From positions 372,001 to 436,000 of the forward strand of contig NZ_QVNQ01000001.1 in the NCBI RefSeq assembly GCF_003432485.1: a stretch of 64,000 bases of DNA. The letters are read 5' to 3'. The notes under the pieces are model-generated. The model was not told the DNA's origin. It ran no database searches and saw nothing but the letters and a program-made list of their open reading frames with translations. A program made the position numbers and the translations under genes. Numbering within the stretch: the stretch's first letter is position 1; each line of letters starts with the position of its first letter. This document shows positions 8,273-17,014 of this stretch, piece by piece. This DNA comes from Actinomadura spongiicola. GTDB lineage: Bacteria > Actinomycetota > Actinomycetes > Streptosporangiales > Streptosporangiaceae.

Positions 8273-9928
8273 TCAGTTCAGGGGTGGGGTGCTGGACGGG
8301 GGTCGGCGGTGCTGGGTCGCGCTCTCGTAGTCGAACCCGAGCCCGAGCAGTGTCGGCTCGCTGAACGGACGTCCGAGGAGTTCAACGCCCACCGGCATGC
8401 CGTCGGGTGTGAAACCGGCGGGGACCGTCAGGGCGGGAAACCCGGTGTTGGCGGCGAGGGCGCAGATCCTGAGCCCTCCTTGCGGCTGCCCGATCGGCGC
8501 GGCCTGCTGGGAGACCGCCGGGTAGACCAGGGCGTCCAGGTCGCGGCTCTTCAACAGCTTGTGGAGCAACCGTTGCGCCTCCACGCGCCGGGCCAGCCGC
8601 TGATGGTAGGCGTCCTGCGGGCCCGTCGAAGTGCCCAGCCGGTCCTTGAGCCGTTGCAGGACCGTGGGCGTGACCTGGCCGGAGGTGACGATGTCGTGCA
8701 GGGTCACGATGTCGGCCGGTGGCTCCAGGCGGGCCAGCGAGCGTGGGAAGCGCGAGCCCGGCGCCGCCAGGTAGCGGTTGAGGTCGCGCTCGGTCTCGTC
8801 GGGGAACACGGTGGAACCGTCCACCGCCGCCGTCAGCGCGGGCTGGGACGGCAGTTCGACGATGGTCGCGCCCTGCGAGGCCATGTCCCGGGCGGCCGCC
8901 CGGACGAGTGCCGTCGCCGCCTGCGCGGGCTCCGACGTGCTCAGGTAGTCGGTGAACACGCCGATGCGGGCGTTGCCGAGAGCGGCGTCGTCCAGTGCGG
9001 CGGTGTAGGTGCGGGGGATCCGTCCGATGGACGCCTTGGTGGACGGGTCGTCGGGGTCGTACCCGGCGGTGGCGTCCAGGATCAGTGCGATGTCGCTGAC
9101 CGACTTGGCCATGGGGCCGCCGACGTCCTGGGTGTCGGAGAGAGGTGCGATGCCGTCACGGCTGGACAGGCCCTGGCTCGGCCGCAACCCGACCAGGCTG
9201 TTGTGCGCCGCCGGGTTCCGGATGGAGCCGCAGGTGTCCGAGCCGAGACCGGCCGCGCCGAAGCCGGCCGCGATACCGGCACCCGTGCCGCCACTGGAGC
9301 CGCCCGGGTTGCGGGTCTGGTCGTAGGGGTTGCGGGTCTGCCCGCCAAGCGAGCTGATGGTCTCGATGCCGGAGGCGAACTCGTGCATGTTGGTCTTGGC
9401 GACGATGATCGCGCCGGCCGCGCGCAGCCGCGCGACCTGCTCGGCGTCATCGGCGGTGCGCCAGCGCCTCAGCGCCACGGAGCCGCTGGTCGTGGGCAGG
9501 TCTCCGGTGTCGAAGTTGTCCTTGATCAGGATTGGGATCCCGTGCAGCGGGCCGCGGACGCGCCCCCGCCGTCGCTCGGCGTCGAGACGGGCGGCATCGG
9601 CGATCGCCGTGGGGTCCCGGCGAATGACCGCGTTGACACCGGGCTGGTCGGCGTAAGCCTCCTCGTAGGCGTCGATGCGTGCCTGATACGCCTTGATCAG
9701 GCGGACCGAGGTGACCTTGCCGCTCGCGAGCAGATCGCGCAACTTGGTGGCGTCCATCTCCACCACCCATTTGGCGATATCGGTCGATGTCGCCTGGTCG
9801 CCCGGGGCGCCGGTCGCGGCATCGTTACCGGTTGCCGCCCCGGCCGTGGCCACGGGCGCGGTCAGGACGATGGATCCGGCCATCACGGCCGCTGCTCGGG
9901 TGCGTAACTTCCGCCTTCGTCTTGCCAC
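8273..9928 (-). CDS. Secreted amidase-signature hydrolase
   Basis: A 551-residue enzyme of the amidase-signature (GatA-like) family, which hydrolyses amide bonds with a Ser-cisSer-Lys triad. The lysine is in PILIKDNFDT, the glycine-serine region is GGSSGGTGAGIAAG, and the nucleophile block is GLGSDTCGSIRNPA. An N-terminal twin-basic region (VARRRRKLRTRAAAV) followed by a hydrophobic stretch ending ATAGAATG looks like a Tat- or Sec-type signal, so the protein is probably exported. The frame runs further upstream, but the GTG at 9928 has GAGGAGG five bases ahead and begins the signal peptide. Substrate is unknown; secreted actinomycete amidases of this type are diverse. Confidence 0.82.
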   Translation of the reverse strand: MARRRRKLRTRAAAVMAGSIVLTAPVATAGAATGNDAATGAPGDQATSTDIAKWVVEMDATKLRDLLASGKVTSVRLIKAYQARIDAYEEAYADQPGVNAVIRRDPTAIADAARLDAERRRGRVRGPLHGIPILIKDNFDTGDLPTTSGSVALRRWRTADDAEQVARLRAAGAIIVAKTNMHEFASGIETISSLGGQTRNPYDQTRNPGGSSGGTGAGIAAGFGAAGLGSDTCGSIRNPAAHNSLVGLRPSQGLSSRDGIAPLSDTQDVGGPMAKSVSDIALILDATAGYDPDDPSTKASIGRIPRTYTAALDDAALGNARIGVFTDYLSTSEPAQAATALVRAAARDMASQGATIVELPSQPALTAAVDGSTVFPDETERDLNRYLAAPGSRFPRSLARLEPPADIVTLHDIVTSGQVTPTVLQRLKDRLGTSTGPQDAYHQRLARRVEAQRLLHKLLKSRDLDALVYPAVSQQAAPIGQPQGGLRICALAANTGFPALTVPAGFTPDGMPVGVELLGRPFSEPTLLGLGFDYESATQHRRPPSSTPPLN

Positions 9929-10298
9929 ATCGGCCTCCTCGTCACCGATCGGCGCCTCGACGTTCGGCACGGGGAAATGTGCGTCCAGCATGCCGACCGT
10001 GGATGGCCGCTGACTGTGCCGCCTAAAGTATGGCTGGGACGTCACGCAGCGACTAGCCACCAGACGGCACGGTCACCTATGGCCCGCCTGTGGCGAACCC
10101 GATGGGGCCGGACGGCTGGGCCCCGCATCGGGACCGAGGAGAATCGCGTTCCTACGTCCGTGGTTGCTGTGCCGTCACCGGTCGTAGGACGTGAGGTGCG
10201 AGCCGATCAGGTCGCCGTTCCAGGGCTGTGGTGGCCACCGCGTCGCTTGCTCCAAGGCCACGGTGATGTGGCGGAGCGGGGTCGGCTCGCGCGTCTGG
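9929..10298. other. 370-bp spacer, no gene seen
   Basis: The spacer lies between the amidase start and the end of the 77-residue gene. It presumably carries the amidase promoter. Open frames here lack ribosome sites and protein-like composition; I see no RNA gene or repeat. Confidence 0.5.
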
Positions 10299-10532
10299 TC
10301 AGCCGGCGATGCGGCGGCGCAGGTGCTCCTTGCCCTGTTCGGCGCCCTTGCGGCTTTCGGCCTGGGCGCGGCGGAAGAGATCGGCCAGTTCGCGGTCGCC
10401 CGCGCGTTCGGCGTCGTCGATGTAGGTCTCCAGCCGCAGGGCATTGCTCAGGCACTGTTCGACGAACCAGATCAGGTTGTAGTCCTTGTCCTTGGTGCCC
10501 GTGATGTCGCCGGTCTCGTGTGTCACGGCCAT
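10299..10532 (-). CDS. Small conserved-looking hypothetical protein (77 aa)
   Basis: A small, soluble, mostly helical protein, MAVTHETGDITGTKDKDYNL to a basic end LRRRIAG. The ATG at 10532 is preceded by AAGGAGG (AACGAAGGAGGCAGAACC), a strong ribosome site, which selects it over the upstream open frame. The sequence is rich in charged residues (EERAGDREL-type helices) with one aromatic pair (IWFVEQCL). I do not recognise a family with a known function. It lies downstream of the APC permease gene on the same strand (34 bp gap), so the two could be co-transcribed. Confidence 0.7.
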   Translation of the reverse strand: MAVTHETGDITGTKDKDYNLIWFVEQCLSNALRLETYIDDAERAGDRELADLFRRAQAESRKGAEQGKEHLRRRIAG

Positions 10533-10566
10533 GGTTCTGCCTCCTTCGTTTCGGGTTTGGCGTCCC

Positions 10567-11838
10567 CTACCCGGTGGGCCGTACCCCATGCCCGGCGGCG
10601 CGGCGGAGTCCGTAGAGGGCGGCGCCCGCGGCGAGGACGGCGGCACCGGACGTCACGGACGAGAACGGCAGCGCGAAGGCCAGGACGAGGCAGCCGACCA
10701 GGCCGAGAGCGGGGATGACGCGGGGTGGACGACCTTCGTCCGGGGCGAGCGTCCAGGCGGACGCGTTGGCGATGGCGTAGTACACCAGCACGCCGAACGA
10801 GGAGAAGCCGATGGCGCCGCGCACGTCCGTGGTGGCCGCCAGGACGGCGACGACGGCGCCGATCGCGAGTTCGGCGCGGTGCGGCACCTTGCGGCGAGGG
10901 TGGACGGCGGCCAGGGCGTGCGGCAGGTGGCGGTCACGGGCCATGGCCAGGGTGGTGCGCGAGACGCCGAGGATCAACGCGAGCAGCGACCCGAGCGCGG
11001 CGATGGCGGCGGCCGTGCGGACGACGGGGGTGAGGGCGGGGACCCCGGCCCGCTCGACGGCGTCGGCCAGCGGCGCGGTCGCGGCACCGAGGTCGGCGGC
11101 GCCGAGGGTCGCCAGGGCCGCGACGGCGACCGCCGCGTACACGGCCAGCGCGATGCCGAGCGCGAGGGGGATGGCTCGGGGGATGGTCCGCGCCGGGTCG
11201 CGGACCTCCTCGCCGAGGGTGGCGATGCGGGCGTATCCGGCGAAGGCGAAGAACAGCAGGCCGGCCGCTTCCAGGACGCCGCCGGGCGAGGTGCCGGAGC
11301 CGATGTCCAGGCGTCCGACGTCCGGCGCGCCGGAGGTCAGGCACGCGACGGCCACCGCGGCGAGCACTGCCAGGACCACGGCGACGATGACGCGGGTGAG
11401 CCACGCGGCCTTCTCGACGCCCGCGTAGTTGACGGCGGTGAGCAGCACCACGGCGGCCACCGCGACGGCGTGCGGGTGGGCTTCCCAGACGTAGGAGCCG
11501 ACGGTCAGTGCCATGGCCGCGCAGGAGGCCGTCTTGCCGACCACGAACGCCCAGCCCGCCAGGTAGCCCCAGAAGTCGCCGAGGCGTTCCCGGCCGTAGA
11601 CGTAGGTACCGCCGGACGTGGGGTGGCGGGCGGCGAGCCGGGCCGAGGACGTCGCGTTGCAGTAGGCGACGACGGCGGCGACGCCCAGCCCGATGAGCAG
11701 ACCGGCCCCGGCGGCGCGGGCGGCGGGGGCGAGGGCGGCGAAGACGCCCGCACCGATCATCGACCCGAGACCGATCACCACGGCGTCGGGCACGCCGAGG
11801 CGGCGCCGCAGCTCGCCCTCGGCCGGTGACTCGCTCAT
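10567..11838 (-). CDS. APC-family amino acid permease
   Basis: A 423-residue inner-membrane transporter with about twelve hydrophobic segments. The first helix carries the APC signature VIGLGSMIGAGVFAAL, and the broken helix region around GFSSFGVLVYYAIANASA fits helix 6-8 of the superfamily. The ATG at 11838 has GAGGAGAA seven bases ahead. The gene is divergent from the SDR gene at 11995 across ~156 bp. Substrate cannot be read from sequence; it is shorter than most (about 450-500) but no core helix is obviously missing. Confidence 0.85.
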   Translation of the reverse strand: MSESPAEGELRRRLGVPDAVVIGLGSMIGAGVFAALAPAARAAGAGLLIGLGVAAVVAYCNATSSARLAARHPTSGGTYVYGRERLGDFWGYLAGWAFVVGKTASCAAMALTVGSYVWEAHPHAVAVAAVVLLTAVNYAGVEKAAWLTRVIVAVVLAVLAAVAVACLTSGAPDVGRLDIGSGTSPGGVLEAAGLLFFAFAGYARIATLGEEVRDPARTIPRAIPLALGIALAVYAAVAVAALATLGAADLGAATAPLADAVERAGVPALTPVVRTAAAIAALGSLLALILGVSRTTLAMARDRHLPHALAAVHPRRKVPHRAELAIGAVVAVLAATTDVRGAIGFSSFGVLVYYAIANASAWTLAPDEGRPPRVIPALGLVGCLVLAFALPFSSVTSGAAVLAAGAALYGLRRAAGHGVRPTG

Positions 11839-11994
11839 GGGGTTCTCCTCGCCGTCACATCAGCGGATCTCCCTCGAACATGTCACGTCCGGGCGTGGTG
11901 GGGGCCTTTCTGTGCAACCGGACGGCGCGGGCCGGGGTTCATGGGGCGAGGCACGTCCGGGAGGGGCGTGCCCGAACTATGAGAGGCGAACTCC

Positions 11995-12801
11995 ATGGAC
12001 TTGCAGCTTGCTGGGCGCGTCGCGCTCGTCACCGGCGCGTCGAAGGGGATCGGGCTGGCCGTGACGCGGACCTTGCTGGACGAAGGCGCCCGTGTCGCGG
12101 CGGTGTCCCGCAAATCGGGCGGGGACCTGGACGCGCTCGCCGGTCCGAACCTGCTGCACATCGCGGCGGACCTCATGGACCCGGACGCCCCGGCGCGGGC
12201 GGTGGAGCAGACCGTGGAGGCGTTCGGCGGCCTCGACATGCTGGTCAACAACGCGGGCGGCCCCCCGCCCGGGGCGAACCTCCCCCGGTTCGGTTTCCTG
12301 ACCCTGGACGACGCCGACTGGCGCGACATGGTCGAGTTCAACGTCCTCGCCGTCGTCCGGACGTTGCGGGCGGCGCTCCCCCACCTGCTGAAGAGCGACG
12401 CGGCGTCGATCGTGAACGTCTCGTCGGGGAACGCGCGCCGTCCCGGGCCGATGAACTACGACTACAACGCGGCGAAGGCGGCGGTGACGAACCTGACGAA
12501 GGGGCTGTCGGAGGAGTACGGCCCGCAGGGCGTCCGGGTGAACACGGTGTCGCCGGGTCCGGTCCGGACGAACTGGTGGACGGACGAGGGCGGCGCCGCC
12601 GACATCATCGCCGGGGCCACCGGTGCCGACCGGGACGCGGTCCTGGACGGCGGCGCCGCCGAGATGATGAGCCTCACGACCGGCCGCCTGGCCACCCCGC
12701 AGGAGGTCGCGGACGTCGTCGCGCTGCTGGCGTCGCCGCGTTCGGGCAGCACGACCGGCGCGGACTTCGCCGTCGACTCGGGTTTCCTCAAGGAGATCTG
12801 A
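11995..12801 (+). CDS. SDR-family oxidoreductase
   Basis: A 268-residue short-chain dehydrogenase. The NAD(P)-binding motif TGASKGIG is at 14-21, NNAGG follows beta-4, and the catalytic Ser-Tyr-Lys set is in NVSSGNARR and YNAAKAAV. The C-terminus PQEVADVVALLASPRSGSTT is typical of classical 3-oxoacyl-ACP-reductase-like SDRs. The basic residues after the Gly-rich loop (AAVSRKSGG) suggest NADP(H). The gene is alone, followed by a strong hairpin. The substrate is unknown. Confidence 0.88.
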   Translation: MDLQLAGRVALVTGASKGIGLAVTRTLLDEGARVAAVSRKSGGDLDALAGPNLLHIAADLMDPDAPARAVEQTVEAFGGLDMLVNNAGGPPPGANLPRFGFLTLDDADWRDMVEFNVLAVVRTLRAALPHLLKSDAASIVNVSSGNARRPGPMNYDYNAAKAAVTNLTKGLSEEYGPQGVRVNTVSPGPVRTNWWTDEGGAADIIAGATGADRDAVLDGGAAEMMSLTTGRLATPQEVADVVALLASPRSGSTTGADFAVDSGFLKEI

Positions 12802-12807
12802 CCCCGC

Positions 12808-12844
12808 CGACGAACTCCGGGGCCGGGCGCCCCGGAGTTCGTCG
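12808..12844 (+). terminator. Long hairpin after the SDR gene
   Basis: A perfect 15-bp inverted repeat (CGACGAACTCCGGGG with its complement, 7-nt loop) begins 7 bp after the stop codon. There is no T-run, as is common for actinobacterial terminators. Confidence 0.75.
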
Positions 12845-12941
12845 CCACTCCTTCCGCGCCCCGGCCCGATGTGCGAGGGTTTGATCATCGGTGTTCGAAT
12901 CCTCCCCGGTACAAGGTCGGGGGCGTCCTGCGGAGGATCAA

Positions 12942-13514
12942 ATGAAACGGAAGACGTGGGCGGCTCTCCTCACCGGCGTGGCGCTCGTCGGCGGGGGGAC
13001 GGTGTGGGAGTTCTCGTGGCGCGTGTGGCCGCCCTTACCGGAGGTCGACCAACGGGTCGCCGACGCGGCACTGCCGGTGATCGACCAGCATCTGGAGGCC
13101 GGTCGCGCGGTCGTATGGCCGACCTCCATGCCCGCGCGGCTGCGACCGCGCTGGTTCTGCGCGGAAGTCCCGATCGAGACGGAGCGGCGCGGTTCCCAGG
13201 TACGTGTGTCGCTCGCAGTTCATTGCGGCGACTACGCCCGTGTGGGCGCGAGCCTGGTGACTCATGCGGGGGTAAGCACTCACGTGCTGGCGACGTTGGA
13301 TCACAGCGGTGCCGTGCCCGTCGTCCGGGACGTGGCGGAGCCGGGCGACGGCAGCGAGTGGCGTCCCGCCATGGAACGCCTGTTCTCCAGGCGTGCCCTC
13401 GCCGAATTCGACCGGCGCGATCGTTTGGGCAGATACGTAGAAGTCCCGGATACCGAAGCGGCCCAAGCCTTCGGGCTACCTCCCAGTACTAGGGCGCGTC
13501 TGTACGAACTGTAG
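12942..13514 (+). CDS. Hypothetical protein with N-terminal membrane anchor
   Basis: A 190-residue protein. ATG at 12942 follows CGGAGGATCAA, a good ribosome site, and begins MKRKTWAALLTGVALVGGG, a basic start plus one hydrophobic segment (signal peptide or anchor). The remainder looks extracytoplasmic: it contains two cysteines (in WFCAEV and VHCGDY) spaced suitably for a disulfide. No family is recognised. The gene stands alone between the SDR terminator and the convergent NTF2-like gene. Confidence 0.7.
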   Translation: MKRKTWAALLTGVALVGGGTVWEFSWRVWPPLPEVDQRVADAALPVIDQHLEAGRAVVWPTSMPARLRPRWFCAEVPIETERRGSQVRVSLAVHCGDYARVGASLVTHAGVSTHVLATLDHSGAVPVVRDVAEPGDGSEWRPAMERLFSRRALAEFDRRDRLGRYVEVPDTEAAQAFGLPPSTRARLYEL

Positions 13515-13540
13515 GCCGGGGCTTCAGTTCCGGTCGTTGC

Positions 13541-13975
13541 TCAGGTCGCGTTGATGAACTGGTGGTCGCTGCGGATGCGGCCCTCGTCGTCCAAGGCGAG
13601 GACGTCGAGGCCGCCCCCGACGACCTTCCGCGTGCCGGTGGTGAGCATCGACCAGCGGAACGCGATCACGTTGGGCAGCAGGACGGACGGCTCACTCGCG
13701 GCCTCGAAGACGTGCTCGCCCGACGCGAGGAACATCGCGTAGGCACGCGCCACCCTGCCGTCCAACGCGTCGTGGCCGCGGACCTCCAACGGCGGCACGG
13801 GGAACGCGAGCGCCGCGGCGGCCTCGCGCATCTCCTGCGGCGGGTCGACGAGCACATGCACCCCGTCCGGCGCCCAGAGCTCGCGGACGATCTTGCTCCG
13901 AAGCGCCGGATCGGGCTCGTTCCATTGCGCGACATAACGTTCGACCAACTGCTTCGCTTCAACTGAAGGGCTCAT
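13541..13975 (-). CDS. NTF2-like (SnoaL-type) protein
   Basis: A 144-residue alpha+beta protein starting MSPSVEAKQLVERYVAQWNE. The opening helix, the central region around DGRVARAYAMFL and the ending GGLDVLALDDEGRIRSDHQF follow the SnoaL/NTF2 cone fold seen in polyketide cyclases and many nuclear-transport-factor-like proteins of unknown function. The upstream frame is open, but the ATG at 13975 begins the first helix and lies back to back with the XRE regulator gene, which suggests that regulator controls it. Confidence 0.72.
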   Translation of the reverse strand: MSPSVEAKQLVERYVAQWNEPDPALRSKIVRELWAPDGVHVLVDPPQEMREAAAALAFPVPPLEVRGHDALDGRVARAYAMFLASGEHVFEAASEPSVLLPNVIAFRWSMLTTGTRKVVGGGLDVLALDDEGRIRSDHQFINAT

Positions 13976-14063
13976 GCGCAGCAGTGTCGGACCCGCCCCT
14001 GCGGTGGCGCGATTCCCTCCAGGGAATCGGCGGCGCCGCGGACGTCCAGATATGAATGGAGCC

Positions 14064-14861
14064 ATGACGGTGCTGGCGGAACCGGGCCGGTTCGGCAGCG
14101 AGCTGCGGCGTTGGCGGACCCGGCGCCGCGTCAGCCAGCTCGACCTGGCGATCAGAGCGGACACGACCCAGCGTCATCTCAGCTTCCTCGAACGGGGACG
14201 CTCACGTCCCGGACGCGCCATGGTGGTGCGGCTCGCCGAGGCCCTGGGCCTGTCGTTGCGGGAACGGAACGAGCTGCTGTTCGCCGGTGGTTACGCACCG
14301 ATCTACGCCGAGTCGGGTCTCGACGCCCCCGAACTCGGTCCGGTGCGGGAGGCGCTGGAACGCATTCTCGACGGGCACCTGCCGTATCCGGCGGTCGTCG
14401 TCCGCCCGTACGGGGAGTTGGTCGCCGCGAACGCGGCATTCGACGTCCTCACCGAGGGCGCGGCGCCCGAACTGTTGGAACCGCCGGTCAACGTGCTGCG
14501 CCTCGCCCTGCATCCGGACGGCATGGCCCGCAGGGTCGAGAACCTCACCGAGTGGGGGCGCCACATCACCGGCAGCCTCCGCGACCGGGCCCGGCGCAGC
14601 CCCGACCCGCGCCTGGACGAGTTCATCGCCGAACTGGACGCCTACGTGCCCGATGTGGAGCCGTCCGCCGACCATCTCGGGTTCGCCGTGCCGCTGCGGC
14701 TACGGGCCGGGGAAGGCGAACTGCGGCTCATCACGACGTTGACGTCGTTCGCGACCGCCGTGGACGTGACGTTGTCGGAGTTGCGTCTGGAGGCGTTCCT
14801 GCCCGCCGACGAGAAGACGGCGGCGTTCCTCACGCGGCGAGCGGACCCGGGCCCGGTATGA
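14064..14861 (+). CDS. XRE-family regulator with MmyB-like C-terminal domain
   Basis: A 265-residue DNA-binding protein. Residues about 8-70 form a helix-turn-helix (VSQLDLAIRADTTQRHLSFL) and the remainder matches the MmyB-like ligand-binding domain (ELVAANAAFDVL, LTEWGRHITGSL). Such regulators often sit next to, and control, a divergent oxidoreductase or NTF2-like gene; here that is the gene at 13541-13975. The start could be ATG 14064 or ATG 14052; neither has an ideal ribosome site, and 14064 begins MTVLAEPGRF. Confidence 0.82.
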   Translation: MTVLAEPGRFGSELRRWRTRRRVSQLDLAIRADTTQRHLSFLERGRSRPGRAMVVRLAEALGLSLRERNELLFAGGYAPIYAESGLDAPELGPVREALERILDGHLPYPAVVVRPYGELVAANAAFDVLTEGAAPELLEPPVNVLRLALHPDGMARRVENLTEWGRHITGSLRDRARRSPDPRLDEFIAELDAYVPDVEPSADHLGFAVPLRLRAGEGELRLITTLTSFATAVDVTLSELRLEAFLPADEKTAAFLTRRADPGPV

Positions 14862-15251
14862 ACGGGGTATCGCCTCGCGGTATGCACGCGTGAGGTTCGC
14901 CGCCCACTCCGCCATTGCCGCACTGGGCAAGGCCGTCCGCTCAGGTGACGGTTGAGGCCGCGGCTAAACGCGTGGAAGGCGTTCGGAAACGCCGATTTGC
15001 AATACCGAAAGCGGCCGATCGTGAGGTGAAACGGCTGCGTACCGACCGGGTCGGTGTTTTCCGTACCCGCCAATGAAGATCATCTAAATTAACGGCAGGA
15101 TGAAATTTCATTACCTGCTGATAACTGGTTGTTTTCGCGTTGTCGGCGTACGTTGCTCCCATCACGACGCCTTATACCACCAGGCTCGTAACCTCCCGCC
15201 AACCCCCGAGATGCCGCCGACAAGGTGGTCGGCGGTGAAAGGTGGACCAGA
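14862..15251. other. 390-bp spacer upstream of the secreted protease
   Basis: No gene is seen. The second half is AT-richer than its surroundings and contains the palindrome at 15095-15118; it most likely holds the protease promoter. Confidence 0.5.
15095..15118. promoter_or_regulatory. Candidate operator upstream of protease
   Basis: GCAGG-ATGAAATTTCAT-TA-CCTGC: a perfect 12-bp palindrome flanked by complementary GCAGG/CCTGC arms, about 135 bp before the protease start. It is AT-rich inside GC-rich DNA, as operators often are. No binding protein is identified. Confidence 0.4.
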
Positions 15252-16307
15252 GTGAATCGTGCGTCGCACCTCATCAAGGTGCTCCCGCTGATCAGTGCCG
15301 CGGCGCTGATCACGCTCCCCCTGTTCGGATCCGTTCCCGTGTCGGCCGAGACTCGGCCGCCTGCCGCGACCGTCCGGCTCGCGCATCTCCCGCTCGCACG
15401 GCTGGCCGACCAGTTGAGCGGTCGACTCGGCCCACAGCACGCCGGTTCGTTCGTCGACGGCAACGGCGACCTGGTCGTCAACGTGACGAACGCTGCCGCC
15501 GCCCACAAGGTCAGGGCCGCCGGGGCGAAACCCCGGGTCGTCGAACACGGCATCACGCCCTTGACGGACGCCAAGAAGGAACTCGACCGCCTCGCGGGAA
15601 GCCCCGGCACGATCGGGCTGTCCTGGGGCATCGACGTCATGTCCAACACCGTCGTCGTGAGCGTGCCGGAAAACGACACCAACGACGCCACCGACGCGTT
15701 CGTCAAGCGGGCCCGCGCCATCGGACCCGTCGTCCGGTTCAAGCGCGTTCCCGCTGCGCCGCGACTGCAACTCGGCCCCGGCGACGCGATCCTCACCGGT
15801 TCGTCGCGTTGCTCGGTGGCGGCGATCGGTGTGGGCGGCGGGACGGAGTACGTCGTCACCGCCGGGCACTGCACCAACAACGGCGCCGAGTGGCGCACCA
15901 GGGACGGGCAACTCGTCGGTACCAGGCAGGCCAGCAGCTTCCCCGGAAACGACTACGGCACGATCCGCAGTGCCGGCCAGGTGCCGCTGGACAACGCCCA
16001 GCTCACTCAGGTGGGACGTCCACCGGCCGGCACCCAGATCCAGAAGAAGGGCTCCACGACCGGCACCACCTCGGGAAGGCTCGTCGGCTACGGCCGGACG
16101 GTGAACTACCGGGAGGGCGCGGTCACCGACATGATCGAGACCACCGCCTGTACCCAGCCCGGTGACAGCGGGGGTTCGTTGCAGAGCGGCACCACCGCCG
16201 TCGGCATCGTGTCCGGAGGAACCACGGGATCCTGCCGGGCCAACTACCAGTCGTTCTTCCAGCCGCTGGACGAGGCGTTGCAGTCCCAGGGGCTCACCCT
16301 GAAGTGA
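15252..16307 (+). CDS. Secreted S1 serine protease (streptogrisin/alpha-lytic type)
   Basis: A 351-residue exported chymotrypsin-fold protease made as a pre-pro-enzyme. GTG at 15252 (AAAGGTGG ahead) gives a signal peptide (NRASHLIKVLPLISAAALIT, cleavage near VSAET). A prodomain of ~150 residues follows, then the mature enzyme from about ILTGSSRCSV. The triad is visible: His in VTAGHC, Asp in NDYGTI, Ser in PGDSGGSL; four cysteines can form the two conserved disulfides. Length and layout match streptogrisin-like proteases. The gene is monocistronic, followed by a hairpin. Confidence 0.92.
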   Translation: MNRASHLIKVLPLISAAALITLPLFGSVPVSAETRPPAATVRLAHLPLARLADQLSGRLGPQHAGSFVDGNGDLVVNVTNAAAAHKVRAAGAKPRVVEHGITPLTDAKKELDRLAGSPGTIGLSWGIDVMSNTVVVSVPENDTNDATDAFVKRARAIGPVVRFKRVPAAPRLQLGPGDAILTGSSRCSVAAIGVGGGTEYVVTAGHCTNNGAEWRTRDGQLVGTRQASSFPGNDYGTIRSAGQVPLDNAQLTQVGRPPAGTQIQKKGSTTGTTSGRLVGYGRTVNYREGAVTDMIETTACTQPGDSGGSLQSGTTAVGIVSGGTTGSCRANYQSFFQPLDEALQSQGLTLK

Positions 16308-16329
16308 CCGGGGCCCGTTCCGCTCGCGC

Positions 16330-16356
16330 GGGGCACCCGGCCACGCCGGGTGCCCC
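16330..16356 (+). terminator. Hairpin terminator after the protease
   Basis: GGGGCACCCGG / CCGGGTGCCCC, 11-bp perfect arms, 5-nt loop, 23 bp after the stop. The right arm is the first unit of the tandem repeat that follows. Confidence 0.65.
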
Positions 16357-16408
16357 ACCACGCCGGGTGCCCCACCACGCCGGGTGCCCCACCACGCCGG
16401 GTGCCCCA
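16341..16408. repeat. Four perfect 17-bp tandem repeats
   Basis: The unit CCACGCCGGGTGCCCCA occurs four times without a mismatch, plus a decayed fifth start (CCACACCG). It lies between the convergent protease and HxlR genes. Each unit contains the right arm of the preceding terminator hairpin, so it looks like expansion of a terminator arm. Confidence 0.9.
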
Positions 16409-16428
16409 CCACACCGTCGGACACGGGC

Positions 16429-16923
16429 TCAGCGGCGGGCCATGAGGATTTCGTGGTCCAGGGCGGCGCGCTCGGCGGCCTCCTCTTCGGCCGCCTTGCG
16501 CTCCGCCTCGACGCGAGCGTCGTAGGCGGCGCGCGCTGCGGCGATCTCGTTCTGGTGCTCCTCGGTCCAGGTGACCAGCGAACGGATCGTCTCGTGAAGG
16601 GTGCAACCCATGGACGTGAGGGCGTAGTCGACGCGCGGCGGGACGGTCGGATGCACGGTACGGCTGACCAGGCCGTCCCGCTCCAGATGCCGGAGCGTCC
16701 TGGCGAGCATCCGCTGGCTGATGCCATCGATCAGGCGGCGCAGCTCGGTGAACCGGAGCGTCTGCTTGTCCAGCAGTGAGATGACGAGCAGCGACCATTT
16801 GTCCGCTATCCGGTCGAGGATCTGCCGGACCTCGCAGTCGTTACGGGTGTCCCACTGGAGGACGTCGTCGTCGACGGCGGTATACACGCAGTCACCAGGG
16901 GACGCGAAAGTTCCGTCTTCCAT
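16429..16923 (-). CDS. HxlR-family transcriptional regulator
   Basis: A 164-residue winged-helix regulator. The HxlR signature is clear: a cysteine early (NDCEVRQIL), then IADKWSLLVISLL, RFTELRRLIDGISQRMLARTLRHLERDGLV and the wing PPRVDYALTSMG. The C-terminal 40 residues are an Ala/Glu/Arg-rich helix not usual in the family. ATG 16923 (MEDGTFASPG) is chosen because the region upstream is the divergent promoter shared with the MFS gene at 17015, its likely target. Confidence 0.88.
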   Translation of the reverse strand: MEDGTFASPGDCVYTAVDDDVLQWDTRNDCEVRQILDRIADKWSLLVISLLDKQTLRFTELRRLIDGISQRMLARTLRHLERDGLVSRTVHPTVPPRVDYALTSMGCTLHETIRSLVTWTEEHQNEIAAARAAYDARVEAERKAAEEEAAERAALDHEILMARR

Positions 16924-17014
16924 GACATCTGATGATGTCCCAGGATGTGGCCGGTAACAAGAGGGAACCGGCCTCCCCATCGGGAACCGGGCCCTCCGGA
17001 GAGAGGAGCCTGTC

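Noticed and set aside
12870..12915. tRNA-like T-arm sequence (GGTGTTCGAATCC)
   Set aside because: No matching acceptor, D or anticodon arm upstream; probably chance or a very decayed remnant.
16341..16408. CRISPR-like direct repeats
   Set aside because: Units are 17 bp head to tail with no spacers and no cas genes nearby.
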